The notes under the pieces are model-generated. The model was not told where the DNA came from, did no database searches, and saw only the letters and a list, made by a program, of their open reading frames with translations. 64,000 nucleotides of DNA from Curtobacterium sp. MCPF17_002. Its GTDB lineage: Bacteria; Actinomycetota; Actinomycetes; Actinomycetales; Microbacteriaceae. Positions 25,558 to 34,045 of the stretch are shown here, piece after piece; positions within the stretch are counted from its first letter, which is position 1; each line of letters starts with the position of its first letter. The DNA is taken from the NCBI RefSeq assembly GCF_003234115.2, contig NZ_CP126251.1, forward strand, positions 2,542,001-2,606,000, given 5' to 3'. Position numbers and translations under genes: made by a program.

Positions 25558-26865
25558 TCAGCGCCCCATGCCGCGGTAGGTGAAGCCAGCAGCGGTCCAC
25601 GCGTCGCGGTCGAGGCAGTTGCGCCCGTCGACGACGACCGGGACCGACATCAGGGTCGCCGCCGTGGTGGCGTCGAGTTCGCGGAACTCGTTCCACTCGG
25701 TGAGCACGAGCACGATGTCGGCATCGCGGAGGGCGTCCGTCGCATGCTCGACGTACTCGAGCTCCGGGTGGATGCGACGAGCGGTGACGACGGCCTCGGG
25801 GTCGTAGGCGGCGACGGCGGCGCCGAGCTCGTGGAGCCGCGCCGCGATGTCGAGCGCCGGCGAGTCACGGACGTCGTCGGAGTTCGGCTTGAAGGCGAGC
25901 CCGAGCACGGCCACGCGCTTGCCGGTGACCGCACCGCCGAGGAGCTCCTGTGCGAGCTCGACCACGTGCGCGCGACGGCGGAGGTTGGTGGCGTCGACGT
26001 CGGCGAGGAACGCCAGCGACTCCCCCACCCCGAGCTCGTTCGCCCGGGCCTGGAACGCCCGGATGTCCTTCGGCAGGCACCCGCCGCCGAAGCCGAGCCC
26101 GGCGTTCAGGAACTTCCGGCCGATGCGGGCGTCGTGCCCGATCGCGTCGGCGAGCGCCGTGACGTCGGCGCCGGACACCTCGGCGATCTCGGCCATCGAG
26201 TTGATGAACGAGATCTTCGTCGCGAGGAACGCGTTCGCGCTGATCTTCACGAGCTCGGCGGTGGGCAGGTTCACCACGAGACGGGGCGTGCCGGTGGCGA
26301 GCGCCTCGGCGTAGACCTCGTCGAGGGTGTCCACGGCGCGCTGGCCGGCCTCGCCGTCGGGCACGCCGTACACGAAGCGGTCCGGGGAGATCGTGTCCTG
26401 GACCGCGAAGCCCTCACGGAGGAACTCGGGGTTCCACACGAGCGTCGCGCCCGGCACGGCGGCGTCGACCTCGGCGGCGAGCCGCGCGGCGGTGCCCACG
26501 GGGACCGTCGACTTGCCGACCACGAAGTCGTCCGCGGACAGGTACGGGGTGAGCGCGGCCACCGCGGCGTCGACGTAGGTGAGGTCCGCGGCGCCGGTCG
26601 GGCCCTGCGGGGTGCCGACGGCGAGGAAGTGCACGCGGGCACCGGCGACCTCGGACATGTCCGTCGTGAAGCGGATCCGCCCGAAGGCGAGGGCCTCGCT
26701 GAGGATCTCGGGGAGACCGGGCTCGAAGAACGGGGCCTCGCCCGCCGCGAGCCGTTCGATCTTCACCGGATCGACGTCGACGGCGACGACGTCGTGTCCG
26801 AGCTTGGCCATGGATGCGGCGTGCACGGCACCGAGGTACCCGCAGCCGATGACAGAGATTCGCAC
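25558..26865 (-). CDS. ugd: UDP-glucose 6-dehydrogenase
   Basis: 435 residues. VIGCGYLGAVHAASMA binds NAD, PGATLVWNPEFLREG and GFGGGCLPKDIRAF (catalytic Cys) are diagnostic, and LAFKPNSDDVRDSPAL closes the C-terminal domain. It oxidises UDP-glucose to UDP-glucuronate, so the surface polymer may contain uronic acid. The GTG at 26865 lies six bases after a TAGCGT box, consistent with a leaderless transcript. Confidence 0.95.
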   Translation of the reverse strand: MRISVIGCGYLGAVHAASMAKLGHDVVAVDVDPVKIERLAAGEAPFFEPGLPEILSEALAFGRIRFTTDMSEVAGARVHFLAVGTPQGPTGAADLTYVDAAVAALTPYLSADDFVVGKSTVPVGTAARLAAEVDAAVPGATLVWNPEFLREGFAVQDTISPDRFVYGVPDGEAGQRAVDTLDEVYAEALATGTPRLVVNLPTAELVKISANAFLATKISFINSMAEIAEVSGADVTALADAIGHDARIGRKFLNAGLGFGGGCLPKDIRAFQARANELGVGESLAFLADVDATNLRRRAHVVELAQELLGGAVTGKRVAVLGLAFKPNSDDVRDSPALDIAARLHELGAAVAAYDPEAVVTARRIHPELEYVEHATDALRDADIVLVLTEWNEFRELDATTAATLMSVPVVVDGRNCLDRDAWTAAGFTYRGMGR

Positions 26866-26871
26866 GGGGAG

Positions 26872-26877
26872 ACGCTA
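26872..26877 (-). promoter_or_regulatory. -10 box for leaderless ugd transcript
   Basis: TAGCGT on the minus strand, six bases before GTG 26865. Confidence 0.45.
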
Positions 26878-26918
26878 CCGGGTTCTCGTCGAACTTCCAC
26901 CGTGCGGGAGTCGGCGGG

Positions 26919-27467
26919 TCAGGGCCGGACGTCGCCCCACTGCGGGCGGTCGGCACGGCCGACGATCTCGTCCCAGTCGGGCTCGCGGTGGCGCCGACGG
27001 GCTTCGTGGGCCTCGACCATGTCGTGCAGCACGGCCACGACGAGGTCGGCGTGCGGGACGTCCGCCAGCACCACGGCCGGCTCGTCGCCCGGGAACACGA
27101 GGACGTCCCCGGACCGGAACATGCCCTGCAGGCCCCGCCGACGGACCGTGACGTCGTAGCCCCGCGAGTGCAGGAGCTCCCGCCGGGTCCGCGTGCCGAG
27201 GCCGTGCACGACGACGAGGCGCCGCGTGGTGACCACGTACCGCTCGGACATCCACCGGAACAGGGGCATCGCGCCGCCGAGGAACAGCAGGACGAGGACG
27301 AGGCCGGCCACCACGGCGTTGAGCCACGCGAGCTGGGCCTGGAAGACGCCGAAGCCGAAGCCGCCGGCCGCCATGACGACCACCACGAAGACCGCGGGCC
27401 GCACGAGCCGGCGCGCGTGCGGCCGCAGGCGTGCGACGACGCGTTCGGGCGGGGGCTCGTCGGTCAT
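26919..27467 (-). CDS. PH-domain membrane protein
   Basis: 182 residues. Two helices at about 22-42 and 47-68 are followed by a bacterial PH-like domain (SERYVVTTRRLVVVHGLGTRTRRELLHSR, DVLVFPG). The function is unknown. A comparable protein lies next to birA in M. tuberculosis (Rv3278c), so the pairing is conserved. ATG 27467 lies five bases after the birA stop; an alternative ATG at 27479 would overlap birA. Confidence 0.8.
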   Translation of the reverse strand: MTDEPPPERVVARLRPHARRLVRPAVFVVVVMAAGGFGFGVFQAQLAWLNAVVAGLVLVLLFLGGAMPLFRWMSERYVVTTRRLVVVHGLGTRTRRELLHSRGYDVTVRRRGLQGMFRSGDVLVFPGDEPAVVLADVPHADLVVAVLHDMVEAHEARRRHREPDWDEIVGRADRPQWGDVRP

Positions 27468-27471
27468 GTCG

Positions 27472-28290
27472 TCATGCATACCGCAGGTGGGTGACGTCCC
27501 CCACGGCGACGCCCCTGGAGACACCCGCTCGATCCCGGATCGTGATGCGCCCGTCGTCGTCGATGCCGGTGGCCTCCGCCTCCAGGTGCGTGCCGTCCGG
27601 CAGCTCGATCCGGACGCGCTGCCCGATCGTGCCGCAGGCCGACCGGACGTGGGACCGGACCGTCTCGGCGGCCGCACCGCCCGCGACCAGGGCGGCCACT
27701 GCCTCCAGGACGGCGCCGTGGAAGGCGACCAGCACCGCGTCGGCGAGCTCGGCGGCGGACCCGTGCGCACCCGCGACGGCCAGCGAGGTGGACGTGGGCG
27801 TCGGGAGCCGGTCCGCGGGGATCGTGAGGTTCACGCCGGCGCCGACCACGACGCTGCCGTCGGAGGCGACCTGGCAGAGGATGCCGCACACCTTGCGGCC
27901 GTCGATCTGGACGTCGTTCGGCCACTTCACGAGCACGGCGCCGTCGGTTTCGGCCGATCCCTCGTCGCCGAGCGCCCGGTGGATCGCATCGCGCATCGCC
28001 GCGCCCGCGACGAGCGGGAGCCAGCCGCGGTCGCGCTCGTCGAGGTCCGCGCGGACGAGCAGGCTCACCGCGAGCGTCTCACCGGCCGGCGCCGACCAGG
28101 AGCGGTCCAGGCGACCACGCCCGGCGGTCTGGTCGAGCGTCACGAGCACACTGCCGTGGGGCTGCTCCGGGGCGAGCCCGAGGAGGTCGGCGTTCGTCGA
28201 CCCCGTCGTCGTCGGGGCGGTGAACACCGCGCCGACCGCGGTCGTGGCCGCTCGGCTCTGCGGGAACGACGGCGACGCGGGTGTGGACAT
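27472..28290 (-). CDS. birA: Biotin-[acyl-CoA carboxylase] ligase BirA
   Basis: 272 residues. There is no N-terminal DNA-binding domain, so this is the ligase-only form. AGRGRLDRSW is the biotinyl-adenylate loop (GRGRxxxxW); KWPNDVQIDGRKVCGIL and GAGVNLTIP follow, and an SH3-like C-terminal domain ends the protein. It attaches biotin to the EAMKM lysine of the AccA3 protein encoded at 36215-37993. ATG 28290 lies seven bases after a TACATT box (leaderless). Confidence 0.95.
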   Translation of the reverse strand: MSTPASPSFPQSRAATTAVGAVFTAPTTTGSTNADLLGLAPEQPHGSVLVTLDQTAGRGRLDRSWSAPAGETLAVSLLVRADLDERDRGWLPLVAGAAMRDAIHRALGDEGSAETDGAVLVKWPNDVQIDGRKVCGILCQVASDGSVVVGAGVNLTIPADRLPTPTSTSLAVAGAHGSAAELADAVLVAFHGAVLEAVAALVAGGAAAETVRSHVRSACGTIGQRVRIELPDGTHLEAEATGIDDDGRITIRDRAGVSRGVAVGDVTHLRYA

Positions 28291-28297
28291 GCACGCA

Positions 28298-28303
28298 AAT
28301 GTA
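28298..28303 (-). promoter_or_regulatory. -10 box for leaderless birA transcript
   Basis: TACATT on the minus strand, seven bases before ATG 28290. It faces the divergent accD promoter. Confidence 0.45.
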
Positions 28304-28352
28304 CGGCCAGGAACCGTGGGGGTCCTCCAACCGACCGCGTGGCCGCCGCCGG

Positions 28353-28358
28353 TAGGGT
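28353..28358 (+). promoter_or_regulatory. -10 box for leaderless accD transcript
   Basis: TAGGGT, six bases before GTG 28365. Confidence 0.45.
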
Positions 28359-28364
28359 GAGCGG

Positions 28365-29960
28365 GTGACTTCAGGAGACACCCCCGATCTCTCGACGACG
28401 GCCGGCCGGCTCGCCGACCTCCGCGAGCGGTACCACGAAGCAGTGACCGCCGCGGGCGAGGCCGCGATCGCGAAGCAGCACGCCAAGGGCAAGGGCACGG
28501 CGCGCGAACGGATCGAGCAGCTGCTCGACGAGAACTCGTTCGTCGAGTTCGACGAGTTCGTCCGCCACCGCACCCACGCCTTCGGGATGGAGGCCAAGCG
28601 CCCCTACGGGGACGCGGTCGTCACCGGCGTCGGCACCATCCACGGCCGGAACGTCGCCGTGTACGCGCAGGACTTCACCGTCTTCGGCGGGTCCCTCGGC
28701 GAGGTCGCCGGCGAGAAGATCATCAAGGTGATGGAACACGCCATCAAGACCGGCGTGCCGATCATCGGCATCCTCGACTCCGGCGGCGCACGCATCCAGG
28801 AAGGCGTGGTCGCGCTCGGCAAGTACGGCGAGATCTTCCGCCTCAACACGCAGGCGTCCGGGGTCATCCCGCAGCTCTCGATCGTGATGGGCCCGGCAGC
28901 GGGCGGCGCCGTGTACTCCCCCGCGCTCACCGACTTCGTGATCATGGTCGACAAGACCAGCCACATGTTCGTCACCGGCCCCGACGTCATCAAGACCGTG
29001 ACCGGTGAGGACGTCGGCTTCGAGGAACTCGGCGGCGCCCAGACGCACAACGCCGTCTCCGGTGTCGCGCACTACCTCGCCGAGGACGAGACCGACGCCC
29101 TCGACTACGCCCGGTCGCTCATCGGGTTCCTGCCGGACAACAACCTCTCCGACCCGCCCGCGTACGACGTCGCCCCGGAGCTCGAGACCACCGACGCCGA
29201 CCGCGAGCTCGACGTCGTCATCCCGGACTCCGCGAACCAGCCGTACGACGTCACGACGATCATCGAGCACCTCGTCGACGACGGCGAGTTCCTCGAGGTC
29301 CAGCCACTCTTCGCGCCGAACATCCTCATCGGCTTCGGCCGGATCGAGGGTCGCACCGTCGGCATCATCGCGAACCAGCCGCAGGCCATGGCCGGCACGC
29401 TCAACATCGACGCCGGCGAGAAGGCCGCACGCTTCGTGCGGTTCTGCGACGCGTTCGGGATCCCGATCCTCACCCTCGTCGACGTCCCCGGCTACCTGCC
29501 CGGCACCGACCAGGAGTGGACCGGCGTGATCCGCCGCGGCGCGAAGCTCCTCTACGCCTACGCCGAGGCCACCGTCCCGCTGGTCACCGTCATCACCCGC
29601 AAGGCCTACGGCGGCGCCTACATCGTGATGGGGTCGAAGCAGCTCGGCGCCGACATCAACCTGGCGTGGCCGACCGCCGAGATCGCGGTCATGGGCGGTC
29701 AGGGCGCCGTCAACATCCTGTACCGCGCCGAGATCAAGCGCGCCGAGGAATCGGGCGAGGACGTCGCCGCGGTGCGGGCCAAGCTCGCGAACGAGTACAC
29801 CTACAACGTCGCGTCGCCGTACCTCGCCGCCGAGCGCGGTGAGCTCGACGGGATCATCCAGCCGCACGCCACCCGCGTGTCGGTCATCAAGGCGCTGCGG
29901 GCCCTCCGCGGCAAGCGCGCCTCGGTGCCGCCGAAGAAGCACGGGAACATCCCACTGTGA
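28365..29960 (+). CDS. accD: Acyl-CoA carboxylase beta subunit (carboxyltransferase)
   Basis: 531 residues, the standard length for AccD5/PccB. The N-terminal half has [27 protein letters not shown] and the [15 protein letters not shown] oxyanion loop; the C-terminal half has [31 protein letters not shown] and [13 protein letters not shown]. It transfers carboxylate from carboxybiotin to acetyl- or propionyl-CoA. It partners with the alpha subunit at 36215 and the epsilon subunit immediately downstream. The acyl-chain preference cannot be read reliably here. Confidence 0.95.
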   Translation: MTSGDTPDLSTTAGRLADLRERYHEAVTAAGEAAIAKQHAKGKGTARERIEQLLDENSFVEFDEFVRHRTHAFGMEAKRPYGDAVVTGVGTIHGRNVAVYAQDFTVFGGSLGEVAGEKIIKVMEHAIKTGVPIIGILDSGGARIQEGVVALGKYGEIFRLNTQASGVIPQLSIVMGPAAGGAVYSPALTDFVIMVDKTSHMFVTGPDVIKTVTGEDVGFEELGGAQTHNAVSGVAHYLAEDETDALDYARSLIGFLPDNNLSDPPAYDVAPELETTDADRELDVVIPDSANQPYDVTTIIEHLVDDGEFLEVQPLFAPNILIGFGRIEGRTVGIIANQPQAMAGTLNIDAGEKAARFVRFCDAFGIPILTLVDVPGYLPGTDQEWTGVIRRGAKLLYAYAEATVPLVTVITRKAYGGAYIVMGSKQLGADINLAWPTAEIAVMGGQGAVNILYRAEIKRAEESGEDVAAVRAKLANEYTYNVASPYLAAERGELDGIIQPHATRVSVIKALRALRGKRASVPPKKHGNIPL

Positions 29961-30021
29961 GTGCGCTGCACCTGCAACTGCGCTCGGGCTCGCGCTCGGG
30001 CTCGGGCATGGTGGCCGCCTG

Positions 30022-30279
30022 ATGGGCCGCCACGCCGCTGCGGTCCCCGCCGAGGAGCCCGTCTCGGTCGGGGCAGCCGTCCGCGTCGTGTCGGGCGACC
30101 CCACACCCGAGGAGCTCGCAGCCGTCATCGCCGTGCTGCAGCGTCAGGCCGACGAGGCCGCGTCGCTCGGCCGGCCCGAGGCCATCGTCTCGCCGCGCAC
30201 CGGCTGGGACGCCTCGGCCCGAGGGCTCCGGCGTCCGCTCGAGCACGGTGCGGGTGCCTGGACGCGTTCGCTCCGCTGA
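30022..30279 (+). CDS. accE: Acyl-CoA carboxylase epsilon subunit
   Basis: 85 residues. The core VRVVSGDPTPEELAAVIAVL is the signature of the small actinobacterial AccE subunit, which stabilises the alpha-beta carboxylase complex; the C-terminus is Arg/Trp-rich as usual. It follows accD by 61 bp. That gap contains a CGGGCTCG direct repeat (about 29983-30005). ATG 30022 has no clear ribosome binding site. Confidence 0.85.
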   Translation: MGRHAAAVPAEEPVSVGAAVRVVSGDPTPEELAAVIAVLQRQADEAASLGRPEAIVSPRTGWDASARGLRRPLEHGAGAWTRSLR

Positions 30280-30310
30280 TCCGTGTTGCGCAGGGCCGCG
30301 CGTCGCGTGG

Positions 30311-30350
30311 TGACGGGCTCTTGCGCGCGCTGACGGGCTCTTGCGCGCGC
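30311..30350 (+). repeat. 20-bp tandem direct repeat, two copies
   Basis: TGACGGGCTCTTGCGCGCGC occurs twice head to tail, 31 bp after the accE stop. Confidence 0.85.
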
Positions 30351-30643
30351 TGCCGGCAACGGGCGACCATGTACCCCTGGGTATCGAGTCATCCGCTGCG
30401 TTGCAGGGTGCACTTCCCGGTCGGTCTCCCCTCAGACGGGGGACATCACCGGTCGACCGGGTCTGAAAACGCCTGATTTGTCCCCCATAATGACGACTGA
30501 CAGACCAGTTGGCGGCAGGCATAGTAGTTGTTGTTCGGTGTCCTTCAACGAAGAACATCGCAGGCGGTGGCCGACTAGGGTACGAAGCCACCACCAGCTA
30601 CGAGTCAGGGCGATATTCGGGTTGTCGCTCAGATTCGGGTCGT

Positions 30644-30676
30644 GAACGGGCCGGTCGGATTCCGACCGGCCCGTTC
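30644..30676. terminator. Strong intrinsic-type hairpin
   Basis: GAACGGGCCGGTCGGA pairs perfectly with TCCGACCGGCCCGTTC around one base. It lies 137 bp beyond the end of the minus-strand kinase operon. On the plus strand it would end any transcript starting near 30480-30520. Confidence 0.65.
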
Positions 30677-30715
30677 CCCGTTTCCGGGCGGCGTTCGTGT
30701 CGAACGACCGAGCCA

Positions 30716-30753
30716 GTACGACATCGCCGACGTCGTACGACATCGCCGACGTC
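30716..30753 (+). repeat. 19-bp tandem direct repeat, two copies
   Basis: GTACGACATCGCCGACGTC occurs twice without a gap, flanked by CGAACGAC on both sides, just downstream of the kinase-like gene. Confidence 0.85.
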
Positions 30754-30812
30754 GAACGACAACGACGATGCCGTTCCCCTGCGCCCGCCGGCACCAGCAG
30801 CAGCGCCCAGCC

Positions 30813-31862
30813 CTACGCGGGGACGTGCCGCGGGATCTCCAGCCAGATCACGACGGAGTCGTCCGCGTCGCCGTCGTCGTCGTCGAGCCCCGCCCCGAGC
30901 GCCGCCGACTCGCTCGCCGCCAGGTCCAGCCGGAGGCCGACGACGGTCACGGCCGAGTCGGAGCCCTCGGAGACGGTGCGGACGATGACGTTGTCGGCCT
31001 CGCGGGCCTGGCGCAGCGCCTCGGCGATCCGGACGTGCACACGACGCAGGTCCTCGATCTCGAGGTCGTCGAGGCCGCCGTCGTCGTGCAGCTGCACCGT
31101 GGCGCCGCGACGTCGGAGGTGCATGACCTCCTCGCGCACCTCCTCGGAGAGCAGGGACCGGCCGCGGATCTCGTCACGGATGGCCTGCTCGAGGTGCAGG
31201 CACTCGTCACGCTCGGCGGCGTCGAGGTCTCCCCCGGTGTCGATGATCCGCTGCAGCATCGGCAGCGCCATCCGTGTCGTCTGGCTGAGGCGGAACTGCC
31301 GCTCGAACACGTGCGCGTCCTGCGCCGCCTGCCAGTCCGCGGTCTCCTGCTCGGCACGGATGAAGTCGCGCGTGACCCGTGTGGCACGGTTCATCGCGAC
31401 GGCGAACCCGGTGGCGATCGCGACCCACGACACGCTGCCGACCACCCCGAGGGACCCGAGCGCGCCGAGCCCCGCCCACGCGACGGTGTGCACGGCGAGG
31501 AAGCCGACGCCGATCCACGCGAAGGGTCCGCGCCCACGGACGACGAGCACCACCATCAGCGTGCCCACGGCGGCGATCCACCACGTGTTGTAGCCGGGGC
31601 CGGAGCGGAGCTCCACCACCGGGGACGCGACGATCGGCATGACGACCGCGGTCGCGAGCGCGAAGCACGTCGCCCAGATCGGCAGCGTCCGGCCGGGGAC
31701 GAAGAGCGCCGCACCCGTCGCGGCGGCGTAGAGGACCATGCACGCGAGCACCGGTCCGGCGTCGAGGACCCGCGGCAGCGTCGTGGCGGCGAGGAGCAGG
31801 TGGTAGACGGAGAACAGCGCGGCGAGCCCGATCGCGACGCCGGCGGGGATCGAGACCTTCAC
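30813..31862 (-). CDS. Membrane protein with degenerate histidine-kinase-like cytoplasmic part
   Basis: 349 residues. Five or so helices lie in residues 5-150. A helical segment follows (RDFIRAEQETADWQAAQDAHVFERQF), then a C-terminal part resembling a degenerate kinase ATPase region (LHLEQAIRDEIRGRSLL, LRRRGATVQLHDDGG) that lacks readable N, G1 and G2 boxes. The C-terminus has an acidic DDDDGDADD run. GTG 31862 overlaps the kinase stop as GTGA, so it is coupled to the two-component system. It may be an accessory sensor or modulator of that kinase. No phospho-acceptor His could be assigned. Confidence 0.6.
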   Translation of the reverse strand: MKVSIPAGVAIGLAALFSVYHLLLAATTLPRVLDAGPVLACMVLYAAATGAALFVPGRTLPIWATCFALATAVVMPIVASPVVELRSGPGYNTWWIAAVGTLMVVLVVRGRGPFAWIGVGFLAVHTVAWAGLGALGSLGVVGSVSWVAIATGFAVAMNRATRVTRDFIRAEQETADWQAAQDAHVFERQFRLSQTTRMALPMLQRIIDTGGDLDAAERDECLHLEQAIRDEIRGRSLLSEEVREEVMHLRRRGATVQLHDDGGLDDLEIEDLRRVHVRIAEALRQAREADNVIVRTVSEGSDSAVTVVGLRLDLAASESAALGAGLDDDDGDADDSVVIWLEIPRHVPA

Positions 31863-33193
31863 CGGTCGCCCTCCGTCCGCGGCGTCCAGTCGAGCCGGAC
31901 ACGGGTTCCGGTGCCGGGAGCGGTGACCACCTCGGCGTGACCGTCGACCGCGACCACGCGCTCGACGATCGACCGTCGGACCCCGAGCCGCTCGGCCGGG
32001 ATCGCGTCGAGGTCGAAGCCGGCCCCGTCGTCGCCGACCTCGATCCGCACCCCGGCGCCGTGCTGCTCGACGACGATCCAGCGGTCGACCTCGGGCCCAC
32101 CGGCGTGCTGCACGCTGTTCACGGCCGCCTGCAGCGCCGCGGAGGCCAGGGCGTCGGCGACGGTCGCCGGCACCCGGGTGCTGCCGACCTGTTGTCCCTG
32201 CACCCGCACGGGCGCGGCGAGCGCGCCGACCGCATCGGTGATCCGGGCACGGAGGTCGGCGAGCGACACGGGTGGAGCGCCCGCCGGGTCGTCGGACGCC
32301 GCCGCCTCGAGGTGGTCGATCGCGTTCCGCGCCATCCGCGCGGCGAGCCGTTCGGCGTCGACCGTCTCGGCACGGGCCGCGGACAGCAGCGTCGTGAGCA
32401 CGCTGTCGTGCACGATCGCGTCGACCTGGACGCGCTCGACCTCGGTCGCGTGCTCCCGGATGGCGTGCGAGTAGCGGCGGACGGCGGTGGCCTGGGCGGC
32501 GTCGACGGCGGTGGCCGCTCGACGGAGGACGACCGCGATGACGAGGACGGCACCACTGAGGATCGCCGTGTACACGCCGTCGAGGAGCGCCCGGACACCG
32601 GCGTCCCCACCGACGGGAGTGAGCCGGATGACCACGTACACGGTGGGCACGAGCGCCGTGTAGACCGTCGCCCGCCACGGCGCGAAGCCCATCGCGGCGG
32701 CCGTCGAGCCGACGGTGCAGAGCCACCACGGCCACGGCACCTGGTCGGACGGGATCGGTTCCCGGACGGTCAGCGGCCACGTGACCAGCGCGACGAGGAA
32801 CAGCAGCGCGCAGACGATCTGCGCCAGCTGGGCCACCGGACGGATGAACACCGACGCGCCGACGAACAGGAACGACGCCGCGAGCCCGCACGCCACGACC
32901 GGGCCCCAGAACGGGTCGAGGAACGGCAGCTGCGCGAGGACGGCGGGCACCGTGGTCGCGCCGAAGCCCAGCGCCGCCACGGCGATGAGGATCGCGAACG
33001 CGCGCTCGACGGACGCCTGGGTGATCGTCGCACGGACGATCCGCGACGGGTCCGCGCCGAAGGGCGCCTGCTCGGAGCCCCTGGGCCCGGAACCACTCCG
33101 AGCGACCGGACGGGAGCGCGCCGCGCCGGAAGCACCAGCCACCCCGCCCGATCGCGACGGACCGGACGTGGGTGCCGCGTCAGCCGCAGCCAT
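31859..33193 (-). CDS. Sensor histidine kinase (NarL-partner type)
   Basis: 444 residues. A disordered Ser/Gly/Arg-rich N-terminus of about 45 residues is followed by about six helices (60-215). The dimerisation helix is VQVDAIVHDSVLTTLLSAARAE, with the likely phospho-His in IVHDSV. The ATPase domain has ALQAAVNSVQHAGG (N box), VGDDGAGFDLDAI (G1) and GTGTRVRLDW (G2). It signals to the response regulator whose stop is five bases upstream of ATG 33193. The stimulus is unknown; the large membrane part suggests envelope sensing. Confidence 0.85.
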   Translation of the reverse strand: MAAADAAPTSGPSRSGGVAGASGAARSRPVARSGSGPRGSEQAPFGADPSRIVRATITQASVERAFAILIAVAALGFGATTVPAVLAQLPFLDPFWGPVVACGLAASFLFVGASVFIRPVAQLAQIVCALLFLVALVTWPLTVREPIPSDQVPWPWWLCTVGSTAAAMGFAPWRATVYTALVPTVYVVIRLTPVGGDAGVRALLDGVYTAILSGAVLVIAVVLRRAATAVDAAQATAVRRYSHAIREHATEVERVQVDAIVHDSVLTTLLSAARAETVDAERLAARMARNAIDHLEAAASDDPAGAPPVSLADLRARITDAVGALAAPVRVQGQQVGSTRVPATVADALASAALQAAVNSVQHAGGPEVDRWIVVEQHGAGVRIEVGDDGAGFDLDAIPAERLGVRRSIVERVVAVDGHAEVVTAPGTGTRVRLDWTPRTEGDR

Positions 33194-33198
33194 GCTGC

Positions 33199-33912
33199 TC
33201 AGCGACCGTCGCCGTCGGGGTCGATGCCCGAGTCGAGCCCCGGGAGGATCCCGTCCTCCACCGCACGCCGGAGGAGGTCGACCTTCGTCGGAGCCGGACG
33301 ACCGACCTCGACGTACTTCACACGAATCCGGTCGAGGTACTCCCGCGCCGTCGAGTACCCGATGCCGAGCTGCTGCGCGGCGAGCTTGAGCGGCAGGCCC
33401 GAGGCGTAGAGGTGGAGGATCTCGCGCTCACGTCGGCCGAGCTGCGCCTTCGCGAACTCGCGGTCGGCGTCGATCGCGCTCGCCCACTCGAGGTTGTTGA
33501 GCACGTCGCCGCGTGCGACGGTCGCGACGGCCGCCATCACGGTCTTCGTCGCGGAGGACTTCGGGATCACACCGGCTGCCCCGGCGGCGAGTGCCTCGCG
33601 GACGTTCGCGACGCGGTCGGCGATCGAGTGCACGAGGACCGCGGAACCGGTGCCCTGCACACCCTTCACGTTCGCGGTCACGGTCGAGCCGTCGCCGAGC
33701 GACAGGTCGAGGACGACGACGTCGACCTCACGCCCGTCGAGGTGCTCGATGTAGTCCGGCACGCTCGCGGCGGTGAGGACCACCTCGAACCCCTCGTTCT
33801 GGCACGCAGCCTGGATCCCGAGTCGCACGGACTCGTGGTCGTCGACGATCGCGACACGGACGGGCTTGGTCGCCTGTTCGGTCGCTCCGGTGGTGGTCGT
33901 GTCGTTTGCCAC
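33199..33912 (-). CDS. Response regulator, NarL/LuxR family
   Basis: 237 residues. The receiver domain has VAIVDDHESVRLG (acidic pair), VVVLDLSLGDGS (phospho-acceptor Asp), and a Lys in GVIPKSS. The C-terminal LuxR-type HTH is LGRREREILHLYASGLPLKLAAQQLGIGYSTAREYLDRIRVKY, quoted here as two adjoining blocks: LGRREREILHLYASGLPL and KLAAQQLGIGYSTAREYL. It probably regulates envelope or polysaccharide genes, which is an inference from context only. It starts at GTG 33912 and leads a three-gene operon. The leader contains a CCCCGG/CCGGGG hairpin at 33938-33958. Confidence 0.9.
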   Translation of the reverse strand: MANDTTTTGATEQATKPVRVAIVDDHESVRLGIQAACQNEGFEVVLTAASVPDYIEHLDGREVDVVVLDLSLGDGSTVTANVKGVQGTGSAVLVHSIADRVANVREALAAGAAGVIPKSSATKTVMAAVATVARGDVLNNLEWASAIDADREFAKAQLGRREREILHLYASGLPLKLAAQQLGIGYSTAREYLDRIRVKYVEVGRPAPTKVDLLRRAVEDGILPGLDSGIDPDGDGR

Positions 33913-34045
33913 GGTGGCCTCTCTCGTCGATGCGCACCCCCGGCCCCTGAAACCGGGGAGCCATCACCGACCAAGGATACCCAGGTCGGACTCAGGCAGC
34001 GGCGCGGATCGGTCGCGACACGGCGAACCCGACCCGCGACCACCG

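Larger units (their letters stand above)
30280..30812. other. Gene-free stretch with repeats and one strong hairpin
   Basis: No convincing coding frame was found in these 533 bp. The stretch has a 20-bp tandem duplication, an AT-richer middle section at about 30460-30640, a perfect 16-bp hairpin and a 19-bp tandem duplication. GGGGGACA at 30438 and TGTCCCCC at 30479 form an inverted pair flanking 33 bases. A small RNA ending at the hairpin is possible but unproven. Confidence 0.5.

Noticed and set aside
30432-30794. Possible minus-strand gene of about 120 codons
   Set aside because: It runs through the terminator hairpin and tandem repeats, lacks a ribosome binding site and has no recognisable composition of a real protein.
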